A DNA stretch of 64,000 nt from Spongilla lacustris (Eukaryota > Porifera > Demospongiae > Spongillida > Spongillidae). Location of the stretch: assembly GCA_949361645.1 (NCBI GenBank), contig OX442418.1, positions 5,399,609-5,463,608 on the forward strand, written 5' to 3'. Shown here one piece after another: positions 13,001 to 28,000 of the stretch (the stretch's first letter is position 1; each line of letters opens with the position of its first letter). Made by a program: the position numbers and the translations under genes. The notes below the pieces were generated by a model. That model ran no database searches and had not been told where the DNA came from. It saw only the letters and a program-made list of their open reading frames with translations.

Positions 13001-16000
13001 GTGAAGAGAGTTTTGTTGGGTTGATGATGCCTAGCCCATATAGCCGAACAGGTAGTGCCATTAATTCCCGTTCATTGTCACTGAGTGAACTTTGACCTGT
13101 AAGAGAGGGTAAGAATATTTGTCTGATGATGGCTTCCAATGGTGCAAACAGATCACTGACGTCTCGAACAAATGTAATTAAGTAGGTCCATTTACTGTAC
13201 TTGTGAATCCATGTGTAAAGGCAGCATGGGGTTGAGTGATTGCAAAGTTAGACAGTAATTTTAGTTCTTTATCCCAGGAAGAGATTTGCAGCTGGATAAA
13301 AGAGACCGTTTCAAGCGGTTTATAGTTAGGAGAGGTACATGTATTGGTATTCCTCATAAGATTATATTAGATAATATCAAGCTAGCAAACAAAGTCATTT
13401 CAACTGTGTTGAGTCATCCACAATCAGAGCAATACCTATCGAACATTCATGTTTATTGGGTTTTCAAACTGGAACGAGAACCTTAGTCGGGTGGGATCTT
13501 TGAGAGAATGGTACTTAAATTAAACACTGCTTACAGAAATTGTTGGACAAACCAGACTTATGTATGATGAGTTAGTCATTGCTGTAACAGAGACTGAAAT
13601 GATATTGAATTCTCAATCCTTTGTATCCAGTGAAGATCTTGATGAGCCATCACATCTGCTGACTGGCTGCAGGTTACTTTGTTTACCTGAACCTCCACCA
13701 GATGTTGACCCAGACTATTGAGGGACCTCAATTGAATTATCACCGAGAGCAAGATATTTAAACACCCTTTAAAATCAGTATTGGCAAAGGTGGAAAAGAG
13801 AGTATTTATTAGAGTTAAGAGAGCAACATTGCAGATCAAGAATTGTGGGAGATGGTAAGGTTGTGGCAGTTGGAGAATAATCAAATGACCAAGAGCTCCG
13901 GAGAAGAGTTTGGAAGTTAGGCTGTGTGAAGAACTGGTAACTGGATCTGATGGACAGCATAGAGGAGCATTTGTTGAAGTGATGTCAGGTACATGTAGCA
14001 GGAGCATGTCATTACACAAATATGGAGTACAGCATTTGTACCCTCTGGCGGTTCAGTGTGTCACAAGTCCACAGGAAAAGAAAACCCAGAACCCACTTGC
14101 ACATGATGAACAACAACCTGCACATATTGATACAATGCCATCTCCCCAATCTAAGCGAGTAGAACAGTTGAAGATCAATGATTGTATTAAAGAGTTGAAC
14201 AGCTAGTTTGCCTTGTACTTGTCATGTTCATTAGTATCAAGAGCTATTCAACAGGGGAAGTATGTTGGAGATTGTAATAATGTAATAGTGTGTATGATGT
14301 ACATGTGATGGTGAGTTAATTATCAATATTGAGAACGAAAACTGCGCAAACGTCTAGCATGACAGTCAACCTGTGTAGCGAAATATATTACACAGAGTTC
14401 TCCTTGCTAACGAGCCATTGGGTAAGTCACCTTTGCTGAATGAGAACCGTACATGTATGTTGTATCTTACAAACGTGACTGCAAATTGTGCATAGTCTGG
14501 CAATAGTAAATAAAGACGCGTGTGTGCTTTACGTCATATTGCATACTGCTAGGCACCCGAGAATTTCCACCAATATGAATTGCACCTGCTTGAGTAATTT
14601 CAAGACGTATAATAATTGTACATGCATGAAAAGAAACATTTGGAATTAAAATTTGAAACTAATTTTGTCTTTGTATTCCTGACAGGAGTTACACATGATG
14701 AACAGAAGGATGAGGAGGATAAGAAAAAAATAAAATGGCATGCTGAATTGTACATGTAGCTTCATGTACATGTAAACGGCCCTGTTTAGCAATACTCACG
14801 CTATATGCATAAGCCAATCCTACATAGGACCCACTACCATGAATTCTGAGCTTCACATGCATACACAATATCTGTTGGAAAGTGACTATTAATTGTTACA
14901 TTCTGATTGCATAGCATGTGAAAGAGAAGTTATACAAATTTGTCACAGAAGGATTCCATGATATACATGGTCCTTCACCTCAAATACTCAGCGAAGAGAA
15001 CAATCCTAAGGTGCCCGGAGAAGAATCCTAAAGCATTGTGGAATTCACAAATGTAATAGCTACACTAAGACATGGATGGTGTCGCTGGTGTACAAGCAGT
15101 CCTCTCAATTTACCGTATGATTCACTGGTGCAAATTTGTGCACAAACTTGTCAAAAACTGCATCTCCGTATCAGATAAGATACAAATTAAAAATCCGAAC
15201 AAATCAATAGCTTAGGACACCTCAACACAGCCAAAAAATAATCTGGTGTTTCAACCCCAGGTTATTGGACCACATAATTTTGGAACAAATTTACTGCTAA
15301 TATATAATGGCATACAGTGTAGAAATGCTGGGACAAAACAGCACGTTGATAGCACTACATATTCACAAGTGTTAAATGTATAACACTTTATTATCATTAT
15401 CATTATTGATAGTTATCTTAGCAAACAAGATATACATGTACATACATTGTGTATCTATTTTGATATGAATTAAATTTATAACTAAAATTTCTATAGCCAG
15501 TAAATAACACAAGGTCTTTCAATATTACTCTAATATGTGTAACTCACATCAAAGAAAAGTTCCAATTCTTCTCTGTTGTCAGCTTTTCTTTGAATCAAAA
15601 TTAATTTGCTTTCTAAATCCATCAGGTCTTCTAAAGTCATGAAATTTGTGCCCTGTTCAATGTAAAGTTTGATTATATCTGCTGAATTGTTCCTGGAAGG
15701 AAGTTTTACTACGTAGTATCCATGTTCTTGTATGCTTCGCAACTGGCCATAGCAGGTCAATCCATCATGTCCATGTTTATTCTTCACAGACTTGTATAAC
15801 TCCAAAGATGCATTGCAATCAATCTGCATAAAATGTGCAAATTCTGTAAATTGGAACTACCAAGGTGAAAGTAAAAGTAAACTACCCTATTATGAGAAGT
15901 GGGTCATGTTTTCATTGGATCATTATGCCTGAAATCCATAAATGCTATTTGCTACCACAAGTAGTAATGTTAGTTATAATATTATCATAAATAACATTAC

Positions 16001-19000
16001 TGCTTGTGGCATTTTGGAATTCAGGCATGAAAACATGACCCACTTCTCATAATTTGGTAGTTAACTTTTACTTTCACAAGCTGCTTGTAACATTAGTATG
16101 TATGTTAAGATCTCTGCACCATTTTTGCTATGGCAAAAATTATGCCACTAATTATACTAATATTATTTCTTGACAAATATGACTGAAACTAAAATAATTC
16201 ACTAATTGTATTGATCATATTTCTTGGTATCATCAATATTACTGAAATCCATACATACTATTTGCTAACAAAGTAATGTATGGATGTAAAGTAATGACCA
16301 ATCATATAAAGTAATGACCAATCATATAAGATATTATTTAATAATGTAGTGACATTACTAAATTGTTTTAAGCTCTCTTCACCATTTTTGCTACGGCAGT
16401 TGGGTATTAGCAAAATTATGTCAATAATTGTATTGATTCATGTGAATTTTTCAATATTTAATCATACCAATAATTGAGGAAGTTTAGGGTTGCTCTTAGG
16501 TGCTTCCCACAAAACAGCATAGTATTTTGCAAGCTCATTGAAGTGCACATCTCTTGGATGATCATAGATAAGTGACTGGTAACCACTACCAACAATACTC
16601 AAAGTGGATAGCCTGTCATTGTTCAGATCCCCTTCACCAGCAGATGTAGTAAGGGATAAGTTGACAAAACCTTGCAACTCAGCAACATCTGACAATGAAA
16701 AAATGTATTTTTAAAAAGGAATGCCAACAATGAGTCAATTTGAAAATAAAGCATGCAGATACATTATATATCAGTCCAATCAACTGGGATTGGAACAGCT
16801 ATTTCAATCAAAAATACAATGAAGTGTGAAAACTATATATGGATTATCATATGTCCGATTGAAATATCTGCTATATATGTACATGTAGGCTTAAATATAC
16901 ATCTACACATGTATAGCATTAAAAAATGGATGTATTTATTATCGTGTACGCAAAACAAATCTACCTTTGGTTTCATTCTTTAGCCACTTGATTACATCTA
17001 TGCTCTTCAAAAGTGCCTGTAAACACTGCAATCTTGTTTCAATAATAAACAGGTTTGCAAATTCTTCAATTCCCTTAGGTTGACTTGTTGCCACTTTCAA
17101 TGTTTGGTCATCTAATGTGGATTTCACCTACAAGTATATATACATGTTCATTAGTATTATCATACAACCAATTTTTTAGTTAAAAACCAAAACAATTTCC
17201 CACAGCATAAAGGCTCACTTACCATTTGGACTATTCTTTCATAGTAAGAAAAATCTCCAGCTTGAGACAACTCCTGTTGCAATGTTATAATTGCTTCTGC
17301 CGCTTGTTGGCACTCTCTTAGAAACCAATAGTTTGAGATTGCTTTGATTGTATCAACTGAACACATTGTAGTTTCCTTAACATTTGTATATTTGTCATGA
17401 AATGTCCAAATATCCTTTAATGTTTCAGTAATTTCAATTTCACATCTTAATTCACTGAAATACTCATGAACAGCTGACAATGGCAAAGTTTGTTGACTCA
17501 GCCCAGCTTTCAACAAACGAATCTTATCAAGCATTGATGGCCACACTATTTCACAAATACTACTAACGGTAAGATCTGTTCCATCTGTTTGAGCATTTGC
17601 AATACTATTCTTCCAAATGAGGAAAAAAACTTTATTTCTTATCCGCAAACTAAATTCAGGAAGCACAGGGGAAAGTGCAGACAGACTTTGAAAACGTGGA
17701 TATGTAAAACGTGCTTCAGATTGAGAATAAGAGCATAATGAGTTGATTTGTTCAGAATCAATATCTTGGTTGAGGTCGGCTTTCAAGTCTTCAATTCCTA
17801 ACATGATATTTATATGTGAAGAATATGTATTTATGAACATCATATTACAATGTTGCATCCAATTAGGCATGGAATGACATTTAACCTCATTACATGCCTA
17901 TGAGCACATGGAGATTAGTATTGATAGGGGATTGTAACAAAGATGTGTAGATTGGGTCATTATCATGCCCATAGGATGAAATACCAGGCAACAATAACAG
18001 CTACATGTACAATGTATAGTAATTATAGTTTGATTAAGCCTGGAGCAATGCCAAATTACAATTTAAAATTTATCTTTGGCCAATTTCTATAATGCTTTAA
18101 AGGAAACACAAGAGAATAGAACATTGCATTGGAATTGAACTCAACAGTGCTACATGTACAATTCAGCAGTAAATATATGTACATGAGACAAAATATAATA
18201 ATGTCTTATGTATATGCAAAGACATGTACATGTACCTTTAACAGGCACTGAGAAGCTAGAACAGAAATGATGTATTCCCTTCAAATGGTCAGTATAAAAT
18301 TTCAGTTCCTGAATTCGCAATTCAACTACATCAATAGATAAACCTAGTCCTTTAGGAGAGACATCAAACAACTTTCTCATTTGTGCTACGTGCTTCTCGA
18401 GCTTTCTTATTACACATACAGTAACAGTCCCAGACGATAGATGGCTCCATGATTCTCTTAGTAATGCTACAACATGTGTAAACATGACACTTGTAGTAGT
18501 ACTCTCTTGTGGAGCAGAAGTATTGTTTGCATTTTCATCAGCTACAAAGAACAAAGTAATAGGTTTAATACACTTTCAAAATATATGTACATGTATTACT
18601 CCTATTGCCCTCACCATATATCTTCATGAAGGTTGGCCATAGGCTCCATTGCAATAAGTCATCAAAGGTAACATCTAAAATCCCATTTGGATATCGTTTA
18701 GACAGTAATGCATCAAAAACACCATTGATATAGTCAGGTGTTCCAATACTGTCGCCTGCCATATTTAGTGCAGAGACTGCAGTGTTAACGGCCTGTAACA
18801 AACAAAAGTTAATGAGGTATTACATACAGTTACAAGGAAAAAACCTGTTCATTCATTCTTTCCATGCTTTGAATAACAAGACTGGTAACTGTATCAGTAA
18901 TTATTGAAGGAGTAGTCTTCCTCATTCCGACTAGGAAGAGTAAGTCACTCATTTTTGCCGCATAGGACTAAAAAGAGGACTCAGGTGATTAACATAAAAT

Positions 19001-22000
19001 ATATTTGCATGCCAATAATACCTTATGAATCCTCTCTTCGACAATTTTAGTCAATATATTCTGCCACATATCTTTAAGATATTTCTTGGAGGGAATGTCA
19101 GCATCACACAATGACTCCCATACCTGGGTAAAAACTAGTATAAAATTACATAACCAATATTAATTTTATTGTACCTCCAATTCAAAAATAGCTCTGCTCC
19201 TATCCCAGTCCTTTTGGTAATGCTCTCCTGTTAGTGCATCACCACACACTCTATCAACCCACTCCCTGGTATATTGCTTCAGTTTAAAACCAATATCCTG
19301 CAGCTTTCCATTACCATCCATAATAGTTTCATTTTCATATAAAATCAGTACTGCATGAAATATTAGTGAAATTACTACTCCACATATCGTACAGCAAAGA
19401 TGAGCTGCATCATTTTTGTATCTTTTTCCTTTGAGCTTCAGAAGCATGTGCATTGTTGCAGACACCATCAACTCAGGCCTAACAACAACACAAGAAAAAT
19501 TGTATCAGTATCTAGTAATTAGCAAGCAATACACAAAATATACAAATTTCATGTGTGAACTTCACATACATGTACAATGCATGCAATCTCATATTTTGGT
19601 ACAACGCTGAGGAGGACTAATGGTTGTTTAACTGAATCCATTTATCCAATGTAAATCTGCCTAAAATGGCTGCTTGAATGCCAAAATAGTCATGTTGCAT
19701 TAAAAACTACTATAATTTGACACTTTTTATTCAGCCACATTACTCAGAACTACTACTATCAAAATACAACACAAAGAAAAATTAAACTACCAAATTTATG
19801 AATACGATAGGAAACCACAAAGCTTTCTGACATACCTAGCAGCACAGGAAATATTTCTAGATGAAACTTAGTAATGTTGGTATGTTTGATTAATTAATTT
19901 GGAATGCTTAAAACATAATAAAAGACACTTTCATTTGATCTAGCATTAATCCAAAATGAAAAGTGTATACATGGGCATATTTATATTGAACAGTATTTCA
20001 ATTTTAGCAATCAACTGCACCAGTGTATCATACAATTGGGGTTCTGTAAATAAAACAGACCTTACATACATAATTTGTTTAACGTTTAATCTACAAAAAT
20101 ATATCCAATAAACATTTTCTAAAGTGTTCACACCATGCTACTAACATTCCTGTGTATGGTATAACTATCATCATTGAAATGATATATTCATCAATTACAG
20201 GTATGTATATCAGACAATGTGAAAATTTATAACATATGTGTTATTTGTTCACAATGCATATGTATATAATTATTATATATATATATAATTAGAATAATAA
20301 TTATATATATATAATATGGAACGTTCTGAGATTTTGATGCTTGTGACTTTATACATATAGCACTATATCTTCCGGATGGTTTGCGCTGTTAATTTCCTGT
20401 TCTCAACACTTCATAATACACCATTTCTGTATCGTAAAATACATTTTGGAGCCTTGAACATTCTCCATCACCTATCCATTCGTTCTGTGCATCAATATCT
20501 ATGACATCCGTTGCGGAGATACAGTTGAACAAAGAATTGTAGTGCATGAGCGATGTATACTGTTGTGCGTAGGCATACGCAGTGAGTTCACAACGTGCTC
20601 ATAATGCAGAGCTAATTGGTACAATTGAGATTCTGCTATCATTAAATCTTGGCTACTTTTGGCTCTACAATTGGTATCAGAAGTGAGATCTAGCGCTAGC
20701 CGAACCACTAGATGGATAAAAAGAAAGGCAGGAAGATGGATGAAAAGGAAGGCAAGAGGGCAACTGAGGTTTGCAAAAGGCTCCAACTTCAACCTCTGGA
20801 TTCAAAGACTGGAGCTTTGCTTCAAGGAAGCTAAAGTTCCAAAGGGAAGAGAGGCAAAGAATTGGTGTTCTTGCTTGAGGACGATGCCTTTAGGATAGTA
20901 AGCCAATTGGCTTTTATTGGTAGTGATGCCAATGGGGTGGAAAATGACGTCGTGAAGATGTACTTAAGAAAGCAGTTTGCACCCAGAGGAGTGGCAGCGT
21001 AAGCTTCATTCAGCCTATCAGGAAAGGCAGGATACTCTGTTAGAGTTTTCAGGGCAGCTTCGGATGCTAGTGGACAAGGCTTACCCATCATGGTCTGCAG
21101 AAAGATGACTGGAAATTGCATGTCAGCAATTTGTTCATGGAGTTACCTCTCCCTCTGTATACATGTAGATGAGGCTTTTGAAGAAGAAGCCCGAGACCCT
21201 AGAGACTGCACTGGGACTGGCTAGACAGTGGGAGTCAGCCGAATTAGATCAGCTAAGCCTCCGCGGGGAGAAGCAGGTGCCAGGCAGTGTTGCTACTTCA
21301 GAGCAGCAGCAGCAGGCTGCTCTATTGGCGCAAGGTGCACCAGTGACTACACAGTCTACAGTGGAAGAGTTAGTGTTGCAGGTTCAACAGTTGTCGCAGC
21401 AGTTACGTAAGCTGGCCGGACGAGAAGTTGATTATAAAAAAAGCATTCCAAGAAGGGCCATAGTGTGTTGAAACTGCAAGAAAACGGGGCATGTTTGGCA
21501 AAACTACATGTACCCTCAATGGCAGGAGCGGTATAGTTCCACAAGCAATGGCAGGAAGGACAGGTCAGTGAAGTATTATTTATCAGCCGTGGCATACATG
21601 TTAAAAATGCAGGGAATGGTGGAGAGGAGGCCTACTCGTACGTTGGTTGATACAGGATCTTCAGTTACATGTACACTGTTGCATGAAAGAGTGTGGAATG
21701 ATATTGCTTGTGGCAAAAAGTTCAAAGCGTCACAATGCCCGGTAATGGCTGTTAATGGTGAATCCCTCAGCCTATGTGGACAAACAAATGTTAACCTTAT
21801 GATGGGCAAACATGGTATTTGCCATACTGTCCTTATAGTACAGGGTATTACAATGGAATAGCTATCAACATAATGGCAACAGAAAAATGTGTCATTGTAC
21901 ATTGTGTATGCATGAATCTCCTTTAAACTATACTTTCTTCTTGTACAGGACCTAAGGCAGACAGAATGTGTATTCGGATTTTTCTGCTTTATTTTCACTG

Positions 22001-25000
22001 TACCTGGAGTGACCCAACAACGGGCACAATACTTGTATGATAAAGTGAGAGAGTATGTTTATAACAAAAACAAGGTAAACAATATTTGCCCGAAACCAAC
22101 ACCTCTGCCCTCATACCAAACCATGTTACATGTTACATTGTATCTAACAGTGATTTCCCTGGTCCATCAACAACATTGTCTTCCACTCCAAACAGCTACA
22201 AGGATGAAGTTAGAAGTGATGATTTGAATCAAGTGATGGTCAAACGGAAAAGAAGAACCAGAGCGGAATTAGATTTTTTGTACCCTGTACTATGTGTGAC
22301 AAAAAATATGCCAGCAGCCAGTCCCTTTATCAACATAGGAGAGCTGTGCATAATGGTCCTACTGTTGCCACATGTATAATCAACAGGTAAGCAAACAGCA
22401 AGACCTCGGGTGATGACAGTGATGAACAAGATATGTACATGTACATGTACGGAAACAAAGAAATAGGTCAGAAATTGACCTGATACACTCGTGTGCAATA
22501 CATGTATGTGGGACCAAATATGGTAGCCAAGCTGTATAGCAAAAGAAACCAGTAAAGAGATCAAATGTGCATGTAAAGCTGAAGCATTTTGCCACAGTAC
22601 TACATAAATGTACATGCTTCTTTAAGATATATACATGTATGTACCTGTTTTGATGCTTTGAAGCATTCACTGTGTGCAATATTGCAAAGCATAAACAGGA
22701 CCAATATGTAAATGGTTTAATATGTTTTGCTATCAATCAGTGCAGAGAAGTAGTTAGCAAAGGTCAAATTGAAATTCATAGAAAGACGTAGTGAGCCCTG
22801 GAGCTCTGCAAGCATGCATTATCAGGTAATACAGAGAGAAACAATCCAAAGTGGACATTGTGTGTATGCATCGACACAGGACTATGTACATTTGTGGTGG
22901 TCACTTTTTTGTATACACTGTGCTTTATTTACCCTGGTGGATGTGGACACTGTTGCACAAGAGACATGCCAGGTACGCACCAGGGGCACACACCATGTAA
23001 TCAAAAGAGACACTCCAGGTATGCACAAGAGACACACACCAGGAATGCACAAGACACACACTCAAGGTATGCGGGACACACCACCATTTTAATCTATCAC
23101 ACGTTATGTGCCAGAAAGCATCAAGGCTACACTGCATGGTCTAGGGGATGAGTCCAGAAGCAAAGTAAACAAGAGAAGCACAGAATGGAGTTATAGTGAG
23201 AGAGATATGTCATACAGAGGGCAAAGCAGCTGTTCCAAATACTCTGTAAAGCATGTATGTATACATGCAACAAACTGAGACCATTTAGCAAGTACAGAAG
23301 GATGTATAATAAAATCCAGATACACTTTCGTCGAATCAAATTTTTCAAAATCACAGCATCCATCAAAATCCTACAGTGCCGTCCACCCACAAGTTCACAC
23401 TCGCGCGCGCGTGTATTCGAGTCGAGCGCGAGTCGCGCGCGAGTCAATTAGCGAGTGCAATTAGCCCTCGATACGCGCGCTGTTGCGAGCGTCACTCAAA
23501 TACCTATTTACGGCATACCTACAGATGATTACGTTAGTTTCAAGCTATTAATAGCATATGTTTTTGTTCCAGCTGTTTTGCTTTGAGTTAAGGCGCGTGA
23601 GTTATTATTACACTCGATCGAGTCGCGCGCGAGTCGAGCGCGTGTCGAGTGCGAGTCGAGCGCGCGCGAGTGTGAACTTGTGGGTGGACGGCACTGTAGC
23701 TGTGACCTACAATCCATGCTTCTCACTATGCGCATGCTGAACCCTGTATGCATGCATCATAATACATTGCCTTCTGCATTCCTATAAATAAGTGATGCTG
23801 ATTAATACTGTGAGTGATATGTCGAGAAGAAGCTTAGTTGAGTGGAAAAGGCATAAGATAGTAATCGCATATTCATACCGAATCGTATGTTTCAGAGGAA
23901 TTAGATTTGGATAGATTACGATAGTGGCACGAATTGCCCGGGAAATGTACATGTACATGTACTTTGCACAACTATTATCCTCGTAATGGATAAGAAAAAA
24001 ATCTACAATCTGCAGAAATCAATAGTTACAGGACTCGTTTAGGTAGACACCAAATTTGAAGTGATTATGATCCTCTTCCATAAAGATATGTAGTTTTTGA
24101 CCCTTGTGGGGTATCAGATCTCATATGCAGGGCATGGAGCACATGCAAGACGCAGAAATATATACCCACAGATAAATGGTGTAGTATGAAGTGGTGAAAA
24201 TAGGAAGTTAATAGGTGTGATTATAACATTGGCGTGAATCAAGCGGGAAAACGTGGACATTGTTTGTTCCACTGTATCTGGGCAACGGATGGAGAAAATA
24301 TTTACGAACAGAATGAATGGATAGGCAAAGGACATCTCTACCTACACATCGAATTTCAAGCGATTTGATTGCTCCCACCTAAAGTTATGGTGGGTTTGAA
24401 CCCGGTGGGGTATCGAACATTGCAACACTGGCATAGTGCAAGTACAAGACTCCGAAATGTATTTCACCATAGACAAATGGTGCAGCATGAAGAATTTAAA
24501 AATAGAAAGTCAACAGCGCAAACCGTTTGGACAATATAGCGATTTGAATTGGATGCTATATATATAAATTCACAAGCATCATAATCTCATAGAACGTCCC
24601 ATTAATGAATGGGACAGTTGACACAAAAATGGCCCTTCACATATATATATACATAATAATATATATATAATTATATGGGACAGTGTCCAGCAAAATCGGG
24701 CTTGTGGGGTTATAATTTTATCACTATAAAAATTGCACGTTGTACTAAACAACACATCTTCGCGACGGTATTACCTTTTACTTTCAAATTTCTTACACTT
24801 GTTCTCACACCATTTCTCTGTGTGAAAATCGATTTTTGTGATCTAGACCTTTTCCGTGCCGTGGATACAACAATCGTTAACCCCGCGGGTTAGAAATCCA
24901 CATTTCTCCACGTACGAGTGTTGAAAACGTGTCAAATTCGGAGTGTGCATAAAGGAGTCCTGTAGCTATTGATTTGTTCTGTTCGTTAGTTTCTGAATCT

Positions 25001-28000
25001 TTACGGAGATACAGTTGAGCAAACTACAGGCACATTTTCCCGCTTGATTTGCGCCAATGATATAATCACCGCCTTCCCATTCACTGAGCGGGACGCGATT
25101 TGCCAAAATCATTGGGCGCGAATCAAGCGGGAAAACGTGCCCGTAGTTTGTTCAACTGTATCTCCATAACGGATGATATAGAAATTAACGAACAAATCAA
25201 TAGCTACAGGACTCTTCTATGTGCAACCCGAATTTGACGCTTTTTCAACACTCGTACGTGGAGAAATGAGGAATTCTAACCCGCGGGGTTAACTGTTGTT
25301 GTATCCATGGCACGGAAATTGTGTAGATCACAAAAATCCATTTTTTTGAAAGGAAAACGTAGTAACGTCGCGAAGATGTATTGTTTAGTACAATGTGCAA
25401 TTTTTATGGTGATAAAACTATAACCCCACAAGCCCGATTTTGCTGGACACTGTCCCATATATATAATGTTATGAAAATGCTTTTCATTTGAATCGCTATA
25501 TCTTCCGAACGGTAAACGCAATGAGCTTTCTGTTTTCAAAACTTTATACTACACCACTTCTCTATGGTAAAATACATTTTGAGTCTTGAATTTGCTCTGG
25601 GCTAGTATTGAAACTTTCGATACCCAACCGGATTCAAACCCGCCATAACTTTTGGTAGGAGTAATTAAATCGCTTCAAATTCGGTTTGTAGGGAGACAGA
25701 TTCTATACCTATCAATTTGTAAAGTTCATTACCACGTGCACTTTTTCCCGCTCAGTTTGTGCCAATGGTATAACAACCGCCTCCCCATACATTGAGCGGG
25801 ACGTGATTTGCAAAAATCATTGGCGTGAATCAAGCGCGAAAAAGTGGATCTACTTTGTTCAACTGTATCTCCATAGCAGATGGCATAAAATATTAATGAA
25901 CAGAAGGTATTGGACCTCTCTCCCTAAAAACCGAATTTGAAGTGATTTGATAACTCCTACAGAGATTTGAACCCAGTGGGGTATCGAACAGTGCAATACT
26001 GGCACAGATCAATTGCAAGCCCCCAAAATGTACATGTACTTTACCATAGAGAAATGGTTTCGTATGAAGTTTTGAAAATAGGAAGTTGATAGCGTTAACT
26101 ATTCAGAAGATATAGTGATTCAAACGAGAAGCAATTTTATAACATTATATATATATATATGCAAAGGGCCATTTTCACGTGAACTGTCCCAAATATATAT
26201 ATATATCACCAATAAATGTTTATGTATGGGTTGTATTTATTACAGTATTTCATGTAACACGCTACACACTTTTATGAAAACCAGACATACATGTAAAACT
26301 CACTTGTAGCCTGAACTTGCACTTTCAACAGTCAGTTTAGACTTGATGAGTAGTAGGCCGCACATAATATCATCTGCCTGCAATAAAACAAATCAAGGAG
26401 CAGATCTATGGCAATACAGACTTTTCATTGTGAGATACAAATGTACAATCGCGCTGGCATGTTCCAGGGCAAGAGTAGACATTGAGCCTGTCTACTTTCT
26501 ATTACTAGTTTTGCTTCATTTTTCCATTTTTACTCACTTATTATTATACATGAATATGTATTAGCATCTTATGTACTGTAATCAAAACAATGTATTTCAA
26601 AAATAATAAAAATAAGTAGGATTGAGCTCCATCACCCCCCCCCCCCCCCATTTGAATTGTTCTCTTTTACTTGCTTGCTATATTGTCCTATATATGTAAT
26701 ATTATAGTAATGAATAAAATTAAAATTAAAACAATATATGGGACAGTGTCCAGCAAAATCGGGCTTGTGGAATTATAATTTTATCACTATCAAAATTGCA
26801 CTAACCCACACGTCTTTGCAACGTACTTTCATATTTCGTACACTTGTTCCCACATCATTTCTCTATGTTCGTTTCCATTTTGGGACTCTAATTATTTTCT
26901 ATGTTGTCAGTGCAAGATCGCTAATCCAACAGGTTAGAATTTCACATATCGCCATGTACGAATGTAGAAAACCCGTCAAATTCGGAGTGTACATAGAGGA
27001 GTCCTGTAACTTTGGATTTGTCCTGTTCGTTAATTTTTGCATCATCCATTACAGAGACACAGTTGAGCAAACTACATGCATGTTTTCCCGCTTGATTCAT
27101 AATCACCGCCTCCCCATACATTGAGCGGGATGCGATTTGCCAAAATCATTGGCGCGAATTTAGCGGGAAAACGTGCACGTAGTTTGTTCAACTGTATCTC
27201 CTTAATGGATGAAACAGAAATTAACGAACAAAACAAATCAATAGCTACAGGACTCCTCTATGTACAACCCTAATTTCATGCGTTTTCCAGACTCGTACAT
27301 GGAGAAATGTTGAATTCTAACCCGTTGGGTTAGCGATCTTTGTACTCGCGACATGGAAAATAATTGGAGTACCAAAATCGATTTCCACATAGAGAGATGA
27401 TGTGAGAACAAGTGTACGAGCTTTTAAAGGAAAAGATTTTACCGTTGCAAAGCTGTGTTGATTAGTGTAACATGCAATTTTTATAGTGATAAAATTATAA
27501 CCTCACAAGCCCGATTTTGCTGGACACTGTTCCATAATTATATATATATAAACAAATTAATCTATTAATCATTTACATGTAGCCTTATTTACCTCAGTTT
27601 GTCCTATACATTCCACATCTTCAAAAAATCGTCTTTGCATCCACAACGTAAACATGAAGAGGGGGATGTGATCAATAAGCTTATCTCGCTCAGTAGTTGG
27701 ACAAATACCAACAAACAATGGCAGCAGGAGAGGGTCAAGTAGAAAAAACGGTTTCATTTTATCCACATATTCCACAAGCCTTAAAGAGAAGTTATGCTAT
27801 ACAATACACTGTACACATCATACGAAATAACATACTTAAATGCCTTCTTATTCCAAGTTCTCTCTGAGGTTAGGGGAAGTGGAATATTTGAATCTATGAG
27901 TTTAATATTCTCCACAGTAGTGTCCATTACTCCAAATGGAACACACTGCTGTTTTAAGAAATGAACAAGAGGCATTGCACAGAGCCATGGAACAGGGTCC

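Larger units (their letters stand above)
10362..14536 (+). mobile_element. BEL/Pao LTR retrotransposon, internally deleted
   Basis: LTR-like direct repeats begin near 10362 and 14263 (shared word TAATAGTGTGTATGATGTA) and the right one ends near 14536 after an AATAAA. Between them are a gag start with the Pao motif KLPKLTLKRFTGERTAWSTF and, after 13260, an integrase C-terminal region. Reverse transcriptase and most of pol are gone, and a non-LTR fragment occupies 11280-13245. Target duplication was not clear. Confidence 0.7.

Noticed and set aside
22925..23137. Cys-rich repeated peptide frames around 22.9-23.1 kb
   Set aside because: They are translations of a short tandem repeat on both strands and lack a consistent frame.
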